Source: Eucalyptus grandis
Lineage: Eukaryota > Streptophyta > Magnoliopsida > Myrtales > Myrtaceae
Assembly (NCBI RefSeq): GCF_016545825.1
Contig: NC_052618.1
Coordinates: forward strand, 1,056,461-1,120,460
DNA length: 64,000 nt
Direction of reading: 5' to 3'
The notes beneath the pieces are model-generated. The model searched no databases. It worked only from the letters and a program-made list of their open reading frames with translations, and was not told the DNA's origin. A program made the position numbers and the translations under genes. Positions 34,126-48,000 of this stretch are shown in pieces; position 1 is the first letter of the stretch, and each line of letters begins with the position of its first letter.

Positions 34126-37100
34126 CTACAAGTACAAAGATGCAGCAAAGACGATATCCCTCTTTATCTTTAATACCGCCTCTTCAAATTTTGATTCAAG
34201 GTCCGTTTCTCCAATGGATTTTGCAGCTAGTATAAGCTGCTGAAGGACTTCCTCCAACCTCCTAATTGCTCTGATCAAACTGCCTTCGAAAACTTGTGTG
34301 ATTTCCATGATCTCGTAAAATTTGGAGCCTTTGGCCCAAGCATATACAGCCTCCATAATATCGGGCCGAAATGAATTGGCAAAACTTTCCACATCAATTT
34401 GGACCTGAGGTATGACAAGGCATTAAAAATACATAGGATGTTGGATAGACAGAAAAGGCATTGCGAGTGCACTTATTGCTATGATGAGAATTGAGAAACA
34501 ACAGACCGTAAAATGCGATGATAAGCATAAAAATTCATGACAATCACACCATTAACCCCCCTCTCCAAAAAACAAAAACACCAAAAAAAAAAAAAAAAAC
34601 CCTTTTTCTTCTTTTCTCCTCTGCAGATGTTTTTGTTTAAATGGGCTCACATCTGAAGTTCTGTAATTTGGCTTTCCCTGCATCATCAAATCCAAATTTC
34701 TCTTCTGCTAGTAACTTTTGCACACACCCGATGTACTTTTACTGAGAATTTCTTTATTCAATCACATCTACCACTATGTATTTAATGAAGAAAAGGCATT
34801 GATACCTTGCACTCAAGCTGTACTTTGGCAACCCTCCGAGCTGTATCTTGCAACTGCATAAAAAGCAAGTCAAGTTCTTCCCTTGGCTTTGTAGCATCCT
34901 GAAGTTTTTCCCGCCATACAAAACAAGAGAGCAGCGACACCATTTCTTCCACCTTCACATCCTTTAGAACACCATTAAACATTAGCTCCGTCAGGGTCAA
35001 CTCATCTGCACTACTGATCTCACAGGCAACCTTTCCTTTCAACTCGACTACGTTGTCACTTGTTATATATCTACAGTAAATACAGTCGAGCATTAGATGC
35101 TGTAGTTGAGTTTCTGAAGGTGGAAAATAAGTCGCATAAAATCTCATTAATATTCAACATTGGAAAAGGGCACTCGCTGACACAGCCAAACACAAATTCA
35201 AAGTTAGCTGAGTTAGGATAGAGCATTCAGAATTGACACCATCGACCTTTTTCTTCCATTTTCCCACCCCAAACCCAGTCTCAGATAGACAGCTTTACTT
35301 AGTTTTCTGGTGAATTTCACACCTAGGATTAAGAAAGAAGGTGGTCTCATAACAAAGATCCATCATTAAGCAAAGAACTTTGATAGGTACCCATAAATCA
35401 ACATAAATCAGAAGGCCAACAATGACTGCAGAAACAAACTGTGCCTGTATAGCAGATGAGCTGCAAATAAATAAGAAAAACAGTAGGAGATAAATTTTAC
35501 ATGAATTCAAGAAATGATGGTAGCAATACCATAGGAGAACACCATTGCCCAAATCATGCATGAGTCATGTTTGAAAAGATGGGGGATGGTCAGCTTAAAA
35601 TGAAGCTGGCTTTCCATTCATGTTATATGATCCACGAAAAGATACTTTGAAAAGTTCTCACGTGGTCAGTCTGTAGTATGCTTACAGTCATGTTACCAGA
35701 GCAATCACTTGCACATCCAGCTAAATGATAACAGCAACAGCTCTCCATATGAAATGATTCTCAAAGCACACATATGCGTATATTTGATAAGCAAACTTAA
35801 ATTTTGAATCACAGTATATAGTAAGCAACCTGAAAGCAAAAAATCAAAGGCATACCAACAGAAGAAAGAAAAAGGCTACGTAGTCTATCATGAGAGCTTA
35901 TCAAGCTCATTTAGGGCCACTTTTAGAAGGATACAATGGGAACAATAATTAGATGCAACTCAGCATAGATGATGATTTTCCTTCCTAAAAGCCTGTGATC
36001 TGTACAAAACAACTTTTGAGCTTCTAAAGATACCAGATGCCATCACAAAGGGCCACAAAGACATTTTTAAGAAAGAAAAGAAAATCTACTAGGCAGAGAA
36101 AAAAATACAAACCCCAGTCTACGAAGAACCCGCTTTCGCGCTTTAAGTTCATCTTTGAATGCCAATACAGAGGACGAGCGCATGGCTTTCTTAATTGACT
36201 TAATCTTGGCTGTCAGCTCTTGCTTCCTGTTTAACACTCTAAGCTTCTCCTCAATAAGTGGAGACTTCGCAATCTCATGCTTGTCAAATAGGCTTTCTAG
36301 GGCTTCTATCCTCCTAACTGCCTTTCTATAGGAGTGACTCTGGATCTGGAAAAAGACAAAGCAAATGCAACATGAAACAAAACATATAAATAATAAGTAA
36401 CTAATTTTCCAGCGTAAGCTGTCCTTTAAGATGTCTATGGCATTTTATGACATAAACAAAGCAACACAACCTCAAGGATGATGACCACAGTAATATTATG
36501 ATGCATACCATATCCATTGGCTTCTAAATAACTGCTTCTAATAGCCTATATATAAAAAAGGTAGGACTATCTATATGCTTTATTTCATATTACCAGCAAA
36601 TAAGGGGGCAGTCATAACCCAAAACCGTACAAGAAATAAAGCCCCAAGAACAAAACAAGCAGAACCGAGTAAAAAATAGGAGTTTCAGGATTCGTCTTCA
36701 CACAGAACGTGGCACCAAGTTGAGTCAAATACGGGAAGGTAAAGGCAAGGTCTCCCTAAGAGGAGACAAGAAAGCAGATATTCAGATATGGCAGCCGAAC
36801 CTTTTCTTGCTGGTATTCACAAAAATAGAAAATGGCATATTTTGGTAGTATGGCACGAGTATGCAAAGGCAACAGCAATCTTTAGATGTTAAAGCCGACA
36901 TAGATCTCATGTCATGCAATTGCTTTTCTGTACATGGTCTGCACATCCTACTTTTGTTGACCTACCCAAAATATAGAAGCAAACAGGTTACCAAAGATTC
37001 ATACCTTCATGTCTTCTTCAGGATCTAACAGCGGCATCCCCTCCTTTGCAAATCTTGAAAGAACTTCCAACACCTTCTTCAAAGTGTTTTCCCGGACTTC

Positions 37101-40100
37101 CAATGGCAAAAGATCTTTTGGTATGACCAAACGAACACTGCTTAGACTGTTAATCTGTTGGTTATGGAGATGAAAATGAGCTAAACTACAATAGACATCG
37201 CTTGAGAAAAAGCCAAATAGAATGTCTGCTAACAAGATCTCAAAGACAAAAGGCAATTACAAAAGCAAATCATTACGAGCACCAACAAGCAAAATGAAAA
37301 TTGATAGAACAAAATATGGCAGCAGATAAGGGCATTGCCTGCAAAAGAGGAACAGAAACTACAGCCGGTTCTCCAGGCTCTTTCAGTGGGACGACATTTA
37401 TCGACTTTTTTGCAATTCCATCTCGTCTCACAACACATCTTGTCAGAACGTCAACTTTATAGTTTGAATCTTCTGGTTTTATGTTTCCACTATCTGGATA
37501 ATGCACAACAAATACATAGTGAGATATCCGCAGAAGAAAGCACACTTTCACAAAAATACTGATTCACTCACCCTCTGAAGCGCTTCTCACCCTCTCGAAA
37601 TTGATTATAACCCCCCAAGTCGCCTGGTCCTCCATCGAGAAAGATGAGCCACTTTTATCACTGGAAGTGCACTCAATACTCACCAGTCGACCAGGTTGCA
37701 AGAAAGGTAAGCTATACTTTGGAGAGAGCGCAATGTCACGGACATCTTTCTTCAAACTCTTATATTGCTGTAACAGATCATAATAGCTCTTCAAACTTTC
37801 TTCTTCTTGAATAACAATCGAATCCCTCTCTTCTTCAAGGTCCTTTGCTTGTTTCTGCAAATACAACATCCGTCAGCTTCATCCGCTTTGCATTATCAAC
37901 TTATCCATATACAAATTGAGATCCAATTATCATTTCAAAAGCAGTCAATCAAACATAATTTGGCTCATGGGACAAAAACAAAAATCAATTAAATCCATAA
38001 ACAAGCAAGAACACAAGCTTTTGAAAGGATGAGCTGAGACCAATAGCAGAATGTGAAGTATATGATCAAAGTTTAATCTATTTGAAAAAATTGTGATAGG
38101 TCATGCCTCGACAACACCAAATCAGCAATGGCATTCACATTTAATGGTAGTAACAACCAATTCTTGGACTCCGGTACAGATTTTATGAATACTAAAAGTT
38201 TCATCAAACAAATTGCTCTAGTACATCAGAGTCCCAAGAATGCTTCCGTCTGCTCCTAGTATCGACTATCAGTTTCACTGCACCTCTCTACACTCACTCA
38301 TGAATCAAGACTTAACTGATCTAATCTTTGATCCTTGTAAAGGAGTCCGACATGCTATTATCAAAACTTCTTGCTATACTAAACATGTTTGGAAGTAGCA
38401 ACACATGAAGGAGTTTCCTTTTCCTTTTCTGCTTCTCAGCATGACCTATGATTTCTAATAAGGACTAATTTATTCCTTTTTCCAATCACCAAGATAAACT
38501 TTCAGGGTGGGATCAACTTATCATAACAATCTACCATGTAGATGTACGAACAGTCCCATGAACAAGGACATCAACAATCAAGATCCTCAAAATTCAAACT
38601 GATTAGTAAGCAGAATGGACTCACCAATTCTAATGCTATATCAAAGATCAACCAAATGATCCATTTACCCTTATTAAAATTAAAAAGTATAAGTCAGAAG
38701 AATCAATATAGGAATAATTTTCGTTAATACGCTGAGCATAATGTGCTACCCACAATTAGGAATTCTTTGGATTATTACGTCCATATAGAGCAAAGATTCC
38801 AACATGACAGTACCACAAGCAAAGCACAGGATACTCAACAAATAATAAAAAATATTTATGCCAAGGCATACTGTCAACTGAAAACTCACCTGAAGATCAG
38901 GAATGGCACGGTCTGCTTGAAACTGATAAAATGAATTTCGAAGCAAATTCTCGGGGTCACCATCCTCACAACGCAGTTGATTTAAAAGGGTATTGTAGCT
39001 TAAATGAAATGCACTGAGACACAAATGAAACTTGCGTCAACAGAGATATCTCCCGAAAAGACAGAAGCTTCTGCCACCAGGTTTAAAAAAGCACTTGCGG
39101 AAACAAAACCCATCAGTTAAATGTTACATTATCAGATTAAAAATATCACAGGCACAAGGGCCACATTTTTCTCTGTGGGAATGAGAGACAATATGTGATC
39201 AACAGAATATCAATTTTGGAAATAGCATCTACCAGTCATTGGCCATACAACAGAAAACACTGAAGCGCAAGGGATTTTCTAAACTACTTATACAAACTGT
39301 TACATCTAAGTTAGCAAACAAGAGTTCCAACACCAAAACTTACAGCAGAATGGAATATACCTGTTCAAACTGTCAGCACTTCCTTTAAGCATCATCTTTG
39401 CAGTGGGAGGTTCCAACTTTTCATCTACCATTAGAATGCAGATCCCACGTTTGTCAATACCTCGACGACCAGCTCGGCCACTCATTTGAATATATTCTCC
39501 ACTAGAAATCCATCTAAACTTATCTCCATCAAACTTTCGGACATTAGTGAACACAACTGTCCTTGCAGGCATATTCAAACCGATGCTAAAGGTCTCTGTA
39601 GCAAATAAACACTGCAGGAAGTGAAAAAGAAATTAGATATTAAGTGGCTCAACCACCACAGAGCTTTTTAAAATGAATATTAGGTGTAATAGATAACAAA
39701 TAAATAGGCATTGAAAAGCCATCCAAAGAGCAGAAAACACGCTACATGCAAAGAGCGCAAAGTACTTGAGTGCTCAATCATCACCTGCATCCTTCTCCAA
39801 AATTACATTCTAACTTTCCATCATATATGAAAGAGGAAGAGAAGAAATCTAATCCTTAGCTTACAAGATTACTGATCAGTAAAATTTAACAAAGAATACA
39901 GATCAGAAGGCCAAATCAGGTAACTAACTATACGTGAAGTGCAGCACTGCCGCCATTTTTGTGAAGCAATGCAAACTTCATGAAACATACTAGAATTGAT
40001 GACGAACAAAAATATGATTGATCATGTCAGTAGTTCATCATTTACAGGTTCAGTGACGTAATTAAAACAGCAAAGTTGAGTGAACATAGAGCGCTACAGC

Positions 40101-43100
40101 CACTCATCAAGCATAAAATATACATCACAAGGATAAACAACTCCTAGAGGAATGAGTAATCGAAGATATTCACTACCAACCTTAATAAGCCCTTCCTGAA
40201 ATAAGATCTCAATAACTTCTTTCAGAATCGGGAGCAAACCAGAATGATGCACGCCAATCCCACGTTTCAAGAGGGGTAACATATTTGTAACCTGTGCACA
40301 CATAACAAAGATAAATAACTATTAGATTGACACTCCTCTACACCAGCGAAAAAACTTAGGAGTCAACACTCTCCACAGCCTCTTATTAGATTCAAAGTAT
40401 AGTAGGGAAACAGGAATACATTCTTAAGGGCAAAGAGAAAAGTCTTCAGCAAAGTGTCAAAGGGCCAAATTTCTTCCATAAAACTTACACCTTACACCAC
40501 CAACAAGTGACATTAAGGAAAAAAAAAGTTTCCTCTACATATAAATCTTATTACTGGGAGTCATAGTAAGTATAGAAGATATCTTCCAGATATCACTAGA
40601 CTATCTAGCTATAGTAGTAAAAAGGAATCATAAAATAAGACATTAACGAGAAAAATTTAAAGACAAAGTGCCCAACAAGAAAGAAAACTGTAGTGACTAC
40701 TGCACACTAAATTCTACCCACTGCAATAATTCAACCAAATAAAGAGAGTAGCAAATCTCCCAAGTTGATTAAGAATTATCAATTACCACATGGATGATAA
40801 GATGAATACTCAAGCTCAAGCATTTGAACATGAACTTTTTTCCTTCTCTTTTAATTTTTTCCTTTTTGGTGGAGGTGGGAAGGTTGTTGGGCCAAGTTGA
40901 ACAATTTTTATCAAAAGATCAGCAAAAATACTTGCCTGGGGAAGCTTTTTATCATCATCAGAAAGCATGTCCATAGCACTCCAAAAGATGGTTTCTATGT
41001 TCACTTTCTCATCATCCTCATTGAGATCCATTTTTGCCATCTGAACAAGAAGGCAAGAAACATCATCTCCACATAGAAGAAATGAACTGTTCACATCACA
41101 GCACAGGGAAGTGCAATGCAAGACAAAAGGAAAATTGCGGATAAACCAAACCAACAGATTCAAACCAATTTAAAACCTACATGATATAATGGCACCAATT
41201 CATAATCTTTGTAATTCAAGGAAAAGTTGTACTGCTCACTTCACATAAACACCTACATTATAACATGTTCTGCTGAAAAAATTAAAATTTGTTGTGCGAA
41301 AAATCATGCAGACGTTTTTCAAATGTCGATTGCAATTACCACAACAACATAAAGATAGCCTTTTCCCACTAGAAGAAGTCAGTCACATGGATCCTCCTAG
41401 ACTATTGTGCTTTGTCATTGATAACTAGCCCAAACATTTACCTGCATGGCAAGAAATTCACACTCTCTTTTGCTAAAGCTGAAACATATTACTGGATCAT
41501 ATTGACGCTGAATGATCATCTTCACCATCTTAAATATGTCACTTTCTTCACCAACTCGACCAGTCACCAAACTTTTCTGCCATTTCCCATTCTCTCTTTT
41601 TTTATCACTCTCGCCAGCTGGAACCAAAGCATTTAAAGCTTTCTGAAAGCTATCTTCACGAAATTTTCCCTTCTCATCCACCACCAAGTACAGACCATCA
41701 CCTCCAGAAGGAAAAACGTAATGCTGAAGGGGTGTTGGCCGGTAATCAGTGTAAACAATATGACATGGTTGCTGGTGTACCTGCAATTATATAACAACTC
41801 CTTGATACGGGTCCACATTCTCATGATATATAGGTGGAAAGAAAATAGAAGAAAATAATTTGAAAATTTAGACCACACGTTCTCAGATTTAATGCTTACA
41901 CAATAAATTACTTGGTTTTTTCTTTGCATCTCCATGCTTATCAATCCCTCCCCACCCAAATGAAAATATTTGCCCAAGTCCTATTGACATGGGAACTGGA
42001 AAGGTGAATAAAAAGTAAAATTTGAAATTTGAAATTAATCCCTCAAAATACTAGAAAACCATTCTGATTTTATATAAAAGGAAATAATGACATTAGGATA
42101 TTCAGGACAACCTTCGCAACCCAGTCTGCAAATTCTTTGGCGTTGGGCACTGTTGCTGAAAGGAATACAAAGCGAGAATTCTTTGGCGCCATAACGATGC
42201 TCTCTTCCCATACCACACCTCGCTCCCTATCACGCATGTAATGTACCTCATCAAATATTATCCAAGCCACCTCCCTCATTATTTCTGATCCTTTGTATTG
42301 CATGCTCCGCCAAATTTCAGTGGTCATTACCTAAATCACAAGTACTTTCAAAATCCATAACACTTAAATTTGAAAAGGAACACCTACACTTTAACCAAAA
42401 GCGTACCAAGCAAGAAGCATTAGGCTCAATGGTGACATCCCCAGTCATCAGGCCAACATCTGAGAACTCTTCCTTGAACTCTCTATACTTCTGGTTGCTC
42501 AGTGCCTTAATGGGAGCTGTATATATGACACGTTGCTTATTCTGCAAGGACATGGCGATAGCATATAGCGCAACAACTGTTTTTCCAGCTGATGTATGGG
42601 CCGACACCTGCAAGCACGTAGAATCATATCATAAACTCCCCTAATAGACAGAAATTGCTAAAGCTAGAAGTACTAATGATACAAAAAAGAACCTGATTGT
42701 CAATGCAGTTCCACACACAATGCATCAGTTATCCAAGTCAATTACCCAGCAAATTTTAATACAAGACATCCAAAGTAAACTTACTCGATTATTTAATGCT
42801 CAAACATGAATTTATCGAGACGTCATCCCATCAATCAATGATCATACCAATACCAAGATTTCCAGAAAACCTACTTCGCATGCTTCTCCAAGGAAAAAAA
42901 AAAGAACACTAAAAACAGCACGAACAGACAGGAAGCAAGTCCAAAAATTGAACAGGAAAAATTACCATAACGGACTCGCCACTGTCGAGGCACTTGATGG
43001 CTTCGGACTGGAAAGGGTCGAGCGTGAAAGGGAACTCCTTCGCCGGCGCCGGACGGTCCTGCGAACTCGACGAGCGCGGCGGCTCCGCCTCCGGAACGTA

Positions 43101-43231
43101 GCCCTCGGGTACGACACGTCGTGCACGCAGGCCACGCCCTCGCCGGCGGCGCCGTCCTCCCGCAGCTGCTTCGCCGGCGGTAGGGCTTCGCCACCGGAGT
43201 CCCCAATCGATTTCCTCTTCAGCGACCCCAT
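34126..43231 (-). CDS. MTR4: Exosome-associated DExH RNA helicase MTR4 (14 exons; one-base deletion in exon 1)
   Basis: Nuclear Ski2-like ATP-dependent RNA helicase that feeds rRNA-maturation by-products and aberrant RNAs to the exosome. Exons (minus): 42966-43231, 42407-42607, 42112-42330, 41442-41780, 40936-41040, 40181-40291, 39361-39611, 38890-39013, 37572-37854, 37339-37493, 37005-37154, 36113-36345, 34806-35070, 34126-34404. With the missing base allowed for, the model is about 993 residues, close to plant MTR4. Visible motifs are AHTSAGKT (Walker A, about 92-99), DEVH (183-186), SAT (214-216) and [10 protein letters not shown] (456-465), then the arch region and the DSHCT domain ending AASLYL. 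The MGSLKRKS start is MTR4-like and separates it from the HEN2 paralogue. In exon 1 the frame shifts after ...HDVSYP: residues from [10 protein letters not shown] to CLDSGESVM are encoded one frame over. All other exon phases are consistent. Introns 5 and 10 use GC donors. Confidence 0.93.
37337..37338 (-). other. Predicted GC splice donor, MTR4 intron 10
   Basis: The exon ends CTTTTGCAG and is followed by GCAATG. Family alignment (VSVPLLQ, then INSLSS) requires a splice here, and no usable GT lies nearby. The match to the usual GC-donor consensus beyond CAG is weak. Confidence 0.6.
40934..40935 (-). other. Predicted GC splice donor, MTR4 intron 5
   Basis: The exon end CCCCAG is followed by GCAAGTA, the classic strong GC-AG donor context. 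Homology places the junction between KKLPQ and VTNMLP. Confidence 0.8.
43107..43109 (-). other. Apparent one-base deletion in MTR4 exon 1
   Basis: The plus strand reads CCCTCGGGTACG. Four Gs instead of three would join the upstream frame (ACVHDVSYP) to the downstream frame ([10 protein letters not shown]). The site is a short G homopolymer, where assembly errors are common. Confidence 0.8.
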
Positions 43232-43367
43232 CCGCGCTTCGAAGGACGAGGTGCGGTGCTTCGAGGCTGCTTCTTCTTCTCTTTGCTTTCGGATACGCCG
43301 CGAAAGGAGCGAGCTTGCGCGTTTCTCGAGAAGCACGGAAAGACGACGGTGGTCTACGACGAGCTAC

Positions 43368-43398
<31 letters not shown>

Positions 43399-45055
43399 GG
43401 CAGTGAGAGAGAGGGAGCGCTGCGAGAGGAGAATGAGCGCGCTTCTAAAAACGCACCGTCTTCAACTCTTCGTATTCGTAATCCGCCGTTTCTTTTTTTC
43501 TTCTAATTTCACTTTAGCCCTCGGAATTCTCACTATTACACAATGAACCGTGAATTATAAAATTCTTTCATTCTGCCCCCGACTCACCCCCGGTTGAAAC
43601 CCTCCAACATTGAATTCTGACACTCAGCCCCCTCGAACTTACTAATAATTTCTGCCATGAGCGTCGTCAATACCTTTAGTCAAGGCATGCAATGCACATG
43701 ACTCGTGTTGCAAATGTCAATCGCAATGTATATAAGATCCTCTCTCCTTCTTCATCCGGAAAGAAAGACAACTCCAAAAAAATCGATTTTGCCATTTGAA
43801 GTGTAAAAGGGTGTAGTGCGAGATTGATAAAATGGGCACAAATTTTCGATAGTTACACAACACATACAATGATAGTTAAGTGTGTTCATGTCAAGATTAA
43901 CAAATGGGGAGATCTTTGTAGCGTAAGTACCATGTCTACTTTATATAGGTTAAGAAGTTCCTATGACAAAATTTATGATATTTTCACCTTAGTAAGTATT
44001 TATATCGCAGTTCTTTCTTTCGTCGTATGATCCAATTAATATCGTGAAGGTTTGGATTTCAAAGTCGAGCAGTGTTCGGAGTAGACCTTGGTACGATTAT
44101 GACCTGAACACAGGAATTGCCACCTCTAAAAACAAAGGCTTACACTTAGCTCTCTGACATTCTCTGCTTCTCTCACTTTGGGACATCTTCACTACTCTCC
44201 CTTCTCTCCGTATACGTTCATCGCACTTTCCCTATCTGGTCGTGGACATGGTTTATTTAGAGAAGTGATTCACCCGCCTTTCAGAGACGTGGGGCAAAGG
44301 AAAGCGCCAACATAAAGTCAAAAAATTGGAATCATTCGACCGGTAATTGAAATTGTCATAGCATTGATGCCATGCAGATCTTAGCAATTGAATCATGCCA
44401 ATCCAACGTGACTCGATAGTTAAGAATCGATGATCAGTTCATTCCATCCCATTACCATCTCGCAATCGAAGCCATGCACACGGAATGCAAATGCTTCACC
44501 TGAATATAATCACAAGGCGCAATTGATAATTCGTCATAAACTCTGGTGGAGCCTTGTGCGTATTCTTTCCCAAAAATCAGATATTAACAATCCTGCCGCA
44601 TTCTCTCGAGAAACCCACACCAGCAGTTTTTCTGGGGATGCCATGAAGTGGTTTTGCACCAGGAGTTAAAGAAAATGCAAGGCTAGCTCTGACTCTTCAA
44701 CCGTCGTACCTTCATAGGGCTTTCCAGCACAAGGTTGGGCAGGTGGGGCACTGTTGCGAAGGATCTGTACTTCAGTCGAGACTAAAGTGGGCATTTTCCC
44801 ATGGCTTGATTGACTTCTGTCCCTTGGATCTCCTTCATCGACAAGTCTCCCCACAAGATTCTCGAGTTTATTTAACATGAATAGTTGTCAGCAGTTTTTC
44901 TTTCCAGGGAGTGCGTCTCTTCTCAGAAGACTATTACAGATGAAATCCTTGATCAAATTATCTGAGATCACGGTAATGTAAATCACCATCACAAGATTAA
45001 GTCACTCCAGCACATCCACTTCGCCTACCCACTATTCTGAATCCTCCAGTCTGTA
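43232..45055. other. MTR4 upstream region and 3' region of the ZRSR2-like gene
   Basis: The first 300 bp or so upstream of the MTR4 ATG are C/T-rich on the minus strand and contain a GCG trinucleotide run (about 43368-43400), consistent with a 5' UTR. The rest (43.5-44.9 kb) is AT-rich with no gene I recognise. The part next to 45055 should be the 3' UTR of the ZRSR2-like gene. A degraded dispersed repeat may be present at about 43560-43720. Confidence 0.45.
43368..43400. repeat. (GGC)n trinucleotide repeat upstream of MTR4
   Basis: About eleven GGC units lie some 140-170 bp upstream of the MTR4 start codon, probably within the 5' UTR. Confidence 0.9.
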
Positions 45056-48000
45056 TTATTCTGGATCCCAGCGGTCCTGGATATTGTGGGACATTGAATC
45101 ATTATCGCTGGATCTAGATCTCTTTCTATGTTTCGAGCTTCTATGCTTGCTGTAACCATCATGTCCGTCCCTACTAGAACGGTGCAAGGAGAAATCAGTG
45201 TCGTGGGTTTTTCCCGATCTGTCCACATGCTTTATTGTCTTGTGCCTTTTAGTATGTCTTCTAGGACGGGCACGACGTGCTTCCTCATCCTCATCCGTGT
45301 CTGATTTACTCCCGTCAGATTCAACAAGATACCTTGTCCTTTTGATGTCCCTAGAAGGGGCACGACGCGCTTCCTCATCCTCATCCATTTCTGATTTACT
45401 CCCGTCAGATTCAACACGATACCTTGTCCTCTTGATGTCCCTATTTTCATCCGGAGAAACTGAATCATTCCAATGTCTTGAGCTTCTCCTTGCATTGCCA
45501 TGCCACCTTTCCTTGTCTGTGTCAACTGCTAGTCGATGACCATCCTCATCTCGAGGGTTCCTTCTATGGCTGCGATGATGGTTCTTGACGTTCATCTTTT
45601 CTTTCTCATCATTAAACTTCATCTCCTCTTCATCACGCTCCTGATGTGTTGCATGGCTCTCTTCGGATCGTCTAGAACTCAAGTAATCCTTCTCCCTTGA
45701 ACTAGATCTCCTTGTGCGACCCCTACCAACAATAAGGAAAATCAGATGGAGATGCAACTCTATAGACTATATATGCCATAAAGTCAAAAAATGAAAAAAT
45801 GAAAAAAAAAAAACCCACCAGCCGTTCATCACAGATGAAGATAGGAAATCACAGCCAGATCGACTACTAAATTGAAGTTAGTTAGCACAAAGAACAATAT
45901 GGGTCCATTCATTTCAATCATGATAATAGTGGAGATCACATCTGTTTCGAAGCTCTTCCCCAAAAACTTCCTATATGATTATCTGTTTTATCCTTAATGT
46001 ATCTTCATATGAAGCTTTGGCAGCTTTACAAAAAATATGTACAATCCATTTAATTCTCAAGCGGCTGTGAGTTAAAAAAAAAAAAAAAAAAAAGCCCTAA
46101 AATGTCGATGGATATCTGACAACTAGACAACATGGAATTGGTTGGAAACAAAGTAGACGTGTCCCAGAATCCTAATAATAGGAAAAAAGTAGTGACAAAT
46201 GCCCCCTTGTTGGATTGCAGTTGCTCAAATATATTTGTCTCCCTAAACAGCTGAATTACTATAACCCCATAGTGAACATTGGTGTTGAGATTGCTCTTGT
46301 TTGCCTGAACTACCAAATTCACATCGTCCTCTTGCACTTACTCGCATCTCAATTTCCTAAATCCTAAAGGTTTAATGACCAATAGTGTCTCTAACATGCA
46401 GTATTTCCAAACCATGGAAATCTCAGCTATCAGACTTGTGCACTAGCCTTTATCTAAAAGATTAATCACTCATGCAAATTATTAACACCCAAAATTTGTG
46501 AGAAAAATATTTAAGCCCCACAAAAGAACTAAGGACCTATTTTCCTCCATCCATTATTAACTTATGAGGAATTTAGTGCAGGAATCAATACAAATTCACA
46601 TGATCTGGAGATGTGTACATCACACCTATGGGGATTTTAGTATTCTTGTGACTTTAAGTATGGTTAAAAAGTGGCTTATTCAGAGTGGGGGAAATTTGAG
46701 GCATTTGAGAGTCTACAGTCTAATTTTGTTGATGAAAATAACAGATGGTTAAAGGTTTTGATTTTCGATTTTTTGGGCTACTAAAAAGCCACGTTTCTTA
46801 GTAAGGGCTTTTCCAATTTATACTGCACATACAGCCAAGAGAAAACAAACCTCCTTGAATCAAAGCTCTTGCTAGAGTTTCTCCATCGACCCACATTTGC
46901 TGGTCTTTTCTCCTCCTCTTGATAGTTTTCCAGAGAATAACCAAATAAAGCAGCCATCTTACTGACCCAGTACTTAGGAGGTGATTTATCCCAATCAGCC
47001 CACTCATAATCGCCACCCGGATTGCGGAAACAGTGAATGAAATTGCAAGCAGTTCCATGGGAACATGTCTGTCAAGTATAAAAGATAGCAACCTAACTAA
47101 GAATTGGTAATTAATAATAATCATTGACATCCCAGAGAAAATACAATATATGGAAAAACACAACAGCAACAAAAAATGCAAGAATCACCATACCTTGAAC
47201 CTTGACTTCATATAATCCCCACAGATGGCGACTCTCCACCTCATAAGATTGACAAATTCACATGTTACCTGTTCAAAAGAACATCTAATTAAATTAACCC
47301 CTACTCAAGAAAAAGATGAAATGGTCAAGACGATAGTTATGGGAACATAACAGCACATAGAGACTACTAATGTTACTATTCACAGCTACTGGAGAGACTA
47401 CTAAAGCTTTCATCCAAAATAGGCACAAACCAGAAATCCTTGATAAATGTCAATATCACAATTAAATGCAGGTTTGAAGGAATTTAGTACAGAACTGGAT
47501 GCTTTATCCCTTCCCTTCTTGCTTAACTACTATATTAGACACATCCAACTAATGAATGAAATACCTGTTTGCCAGCAAAGAATCGGCCATTAATAGAATT
47601 GTAAGCCAGCACAGCTGAATCCATGGATTTGTAATGTACATAAACATTTCCCCTCAAATGGAATGAACCATTTTTACAAACCTGAGATAAGAATTAGATT
47701 TGTGAATCTAAGATTGCATAGAAACATACACAGCACCTAGATTCAGGCTTCCATAAGATGAATCTACAATTCAGAAAGCTCGAAAGAGAAATGCAGAAAA
47801 ACCCATTGAAAAGCCAGAGAGAATATAAAAAATGGATTAACTACCCTCAGAGTTTATAATCACTTCATAAAAAGCCAATATCAAGACCTGCAAATTGGAA
47901 AATTAACAGCCATGAACAGATCTTATTACCTTAAAATTCACAATTTCTCCAAACTTCAAGAACTCTGTATGAACATCCTCATAAAACTCCTCAAATGCAC

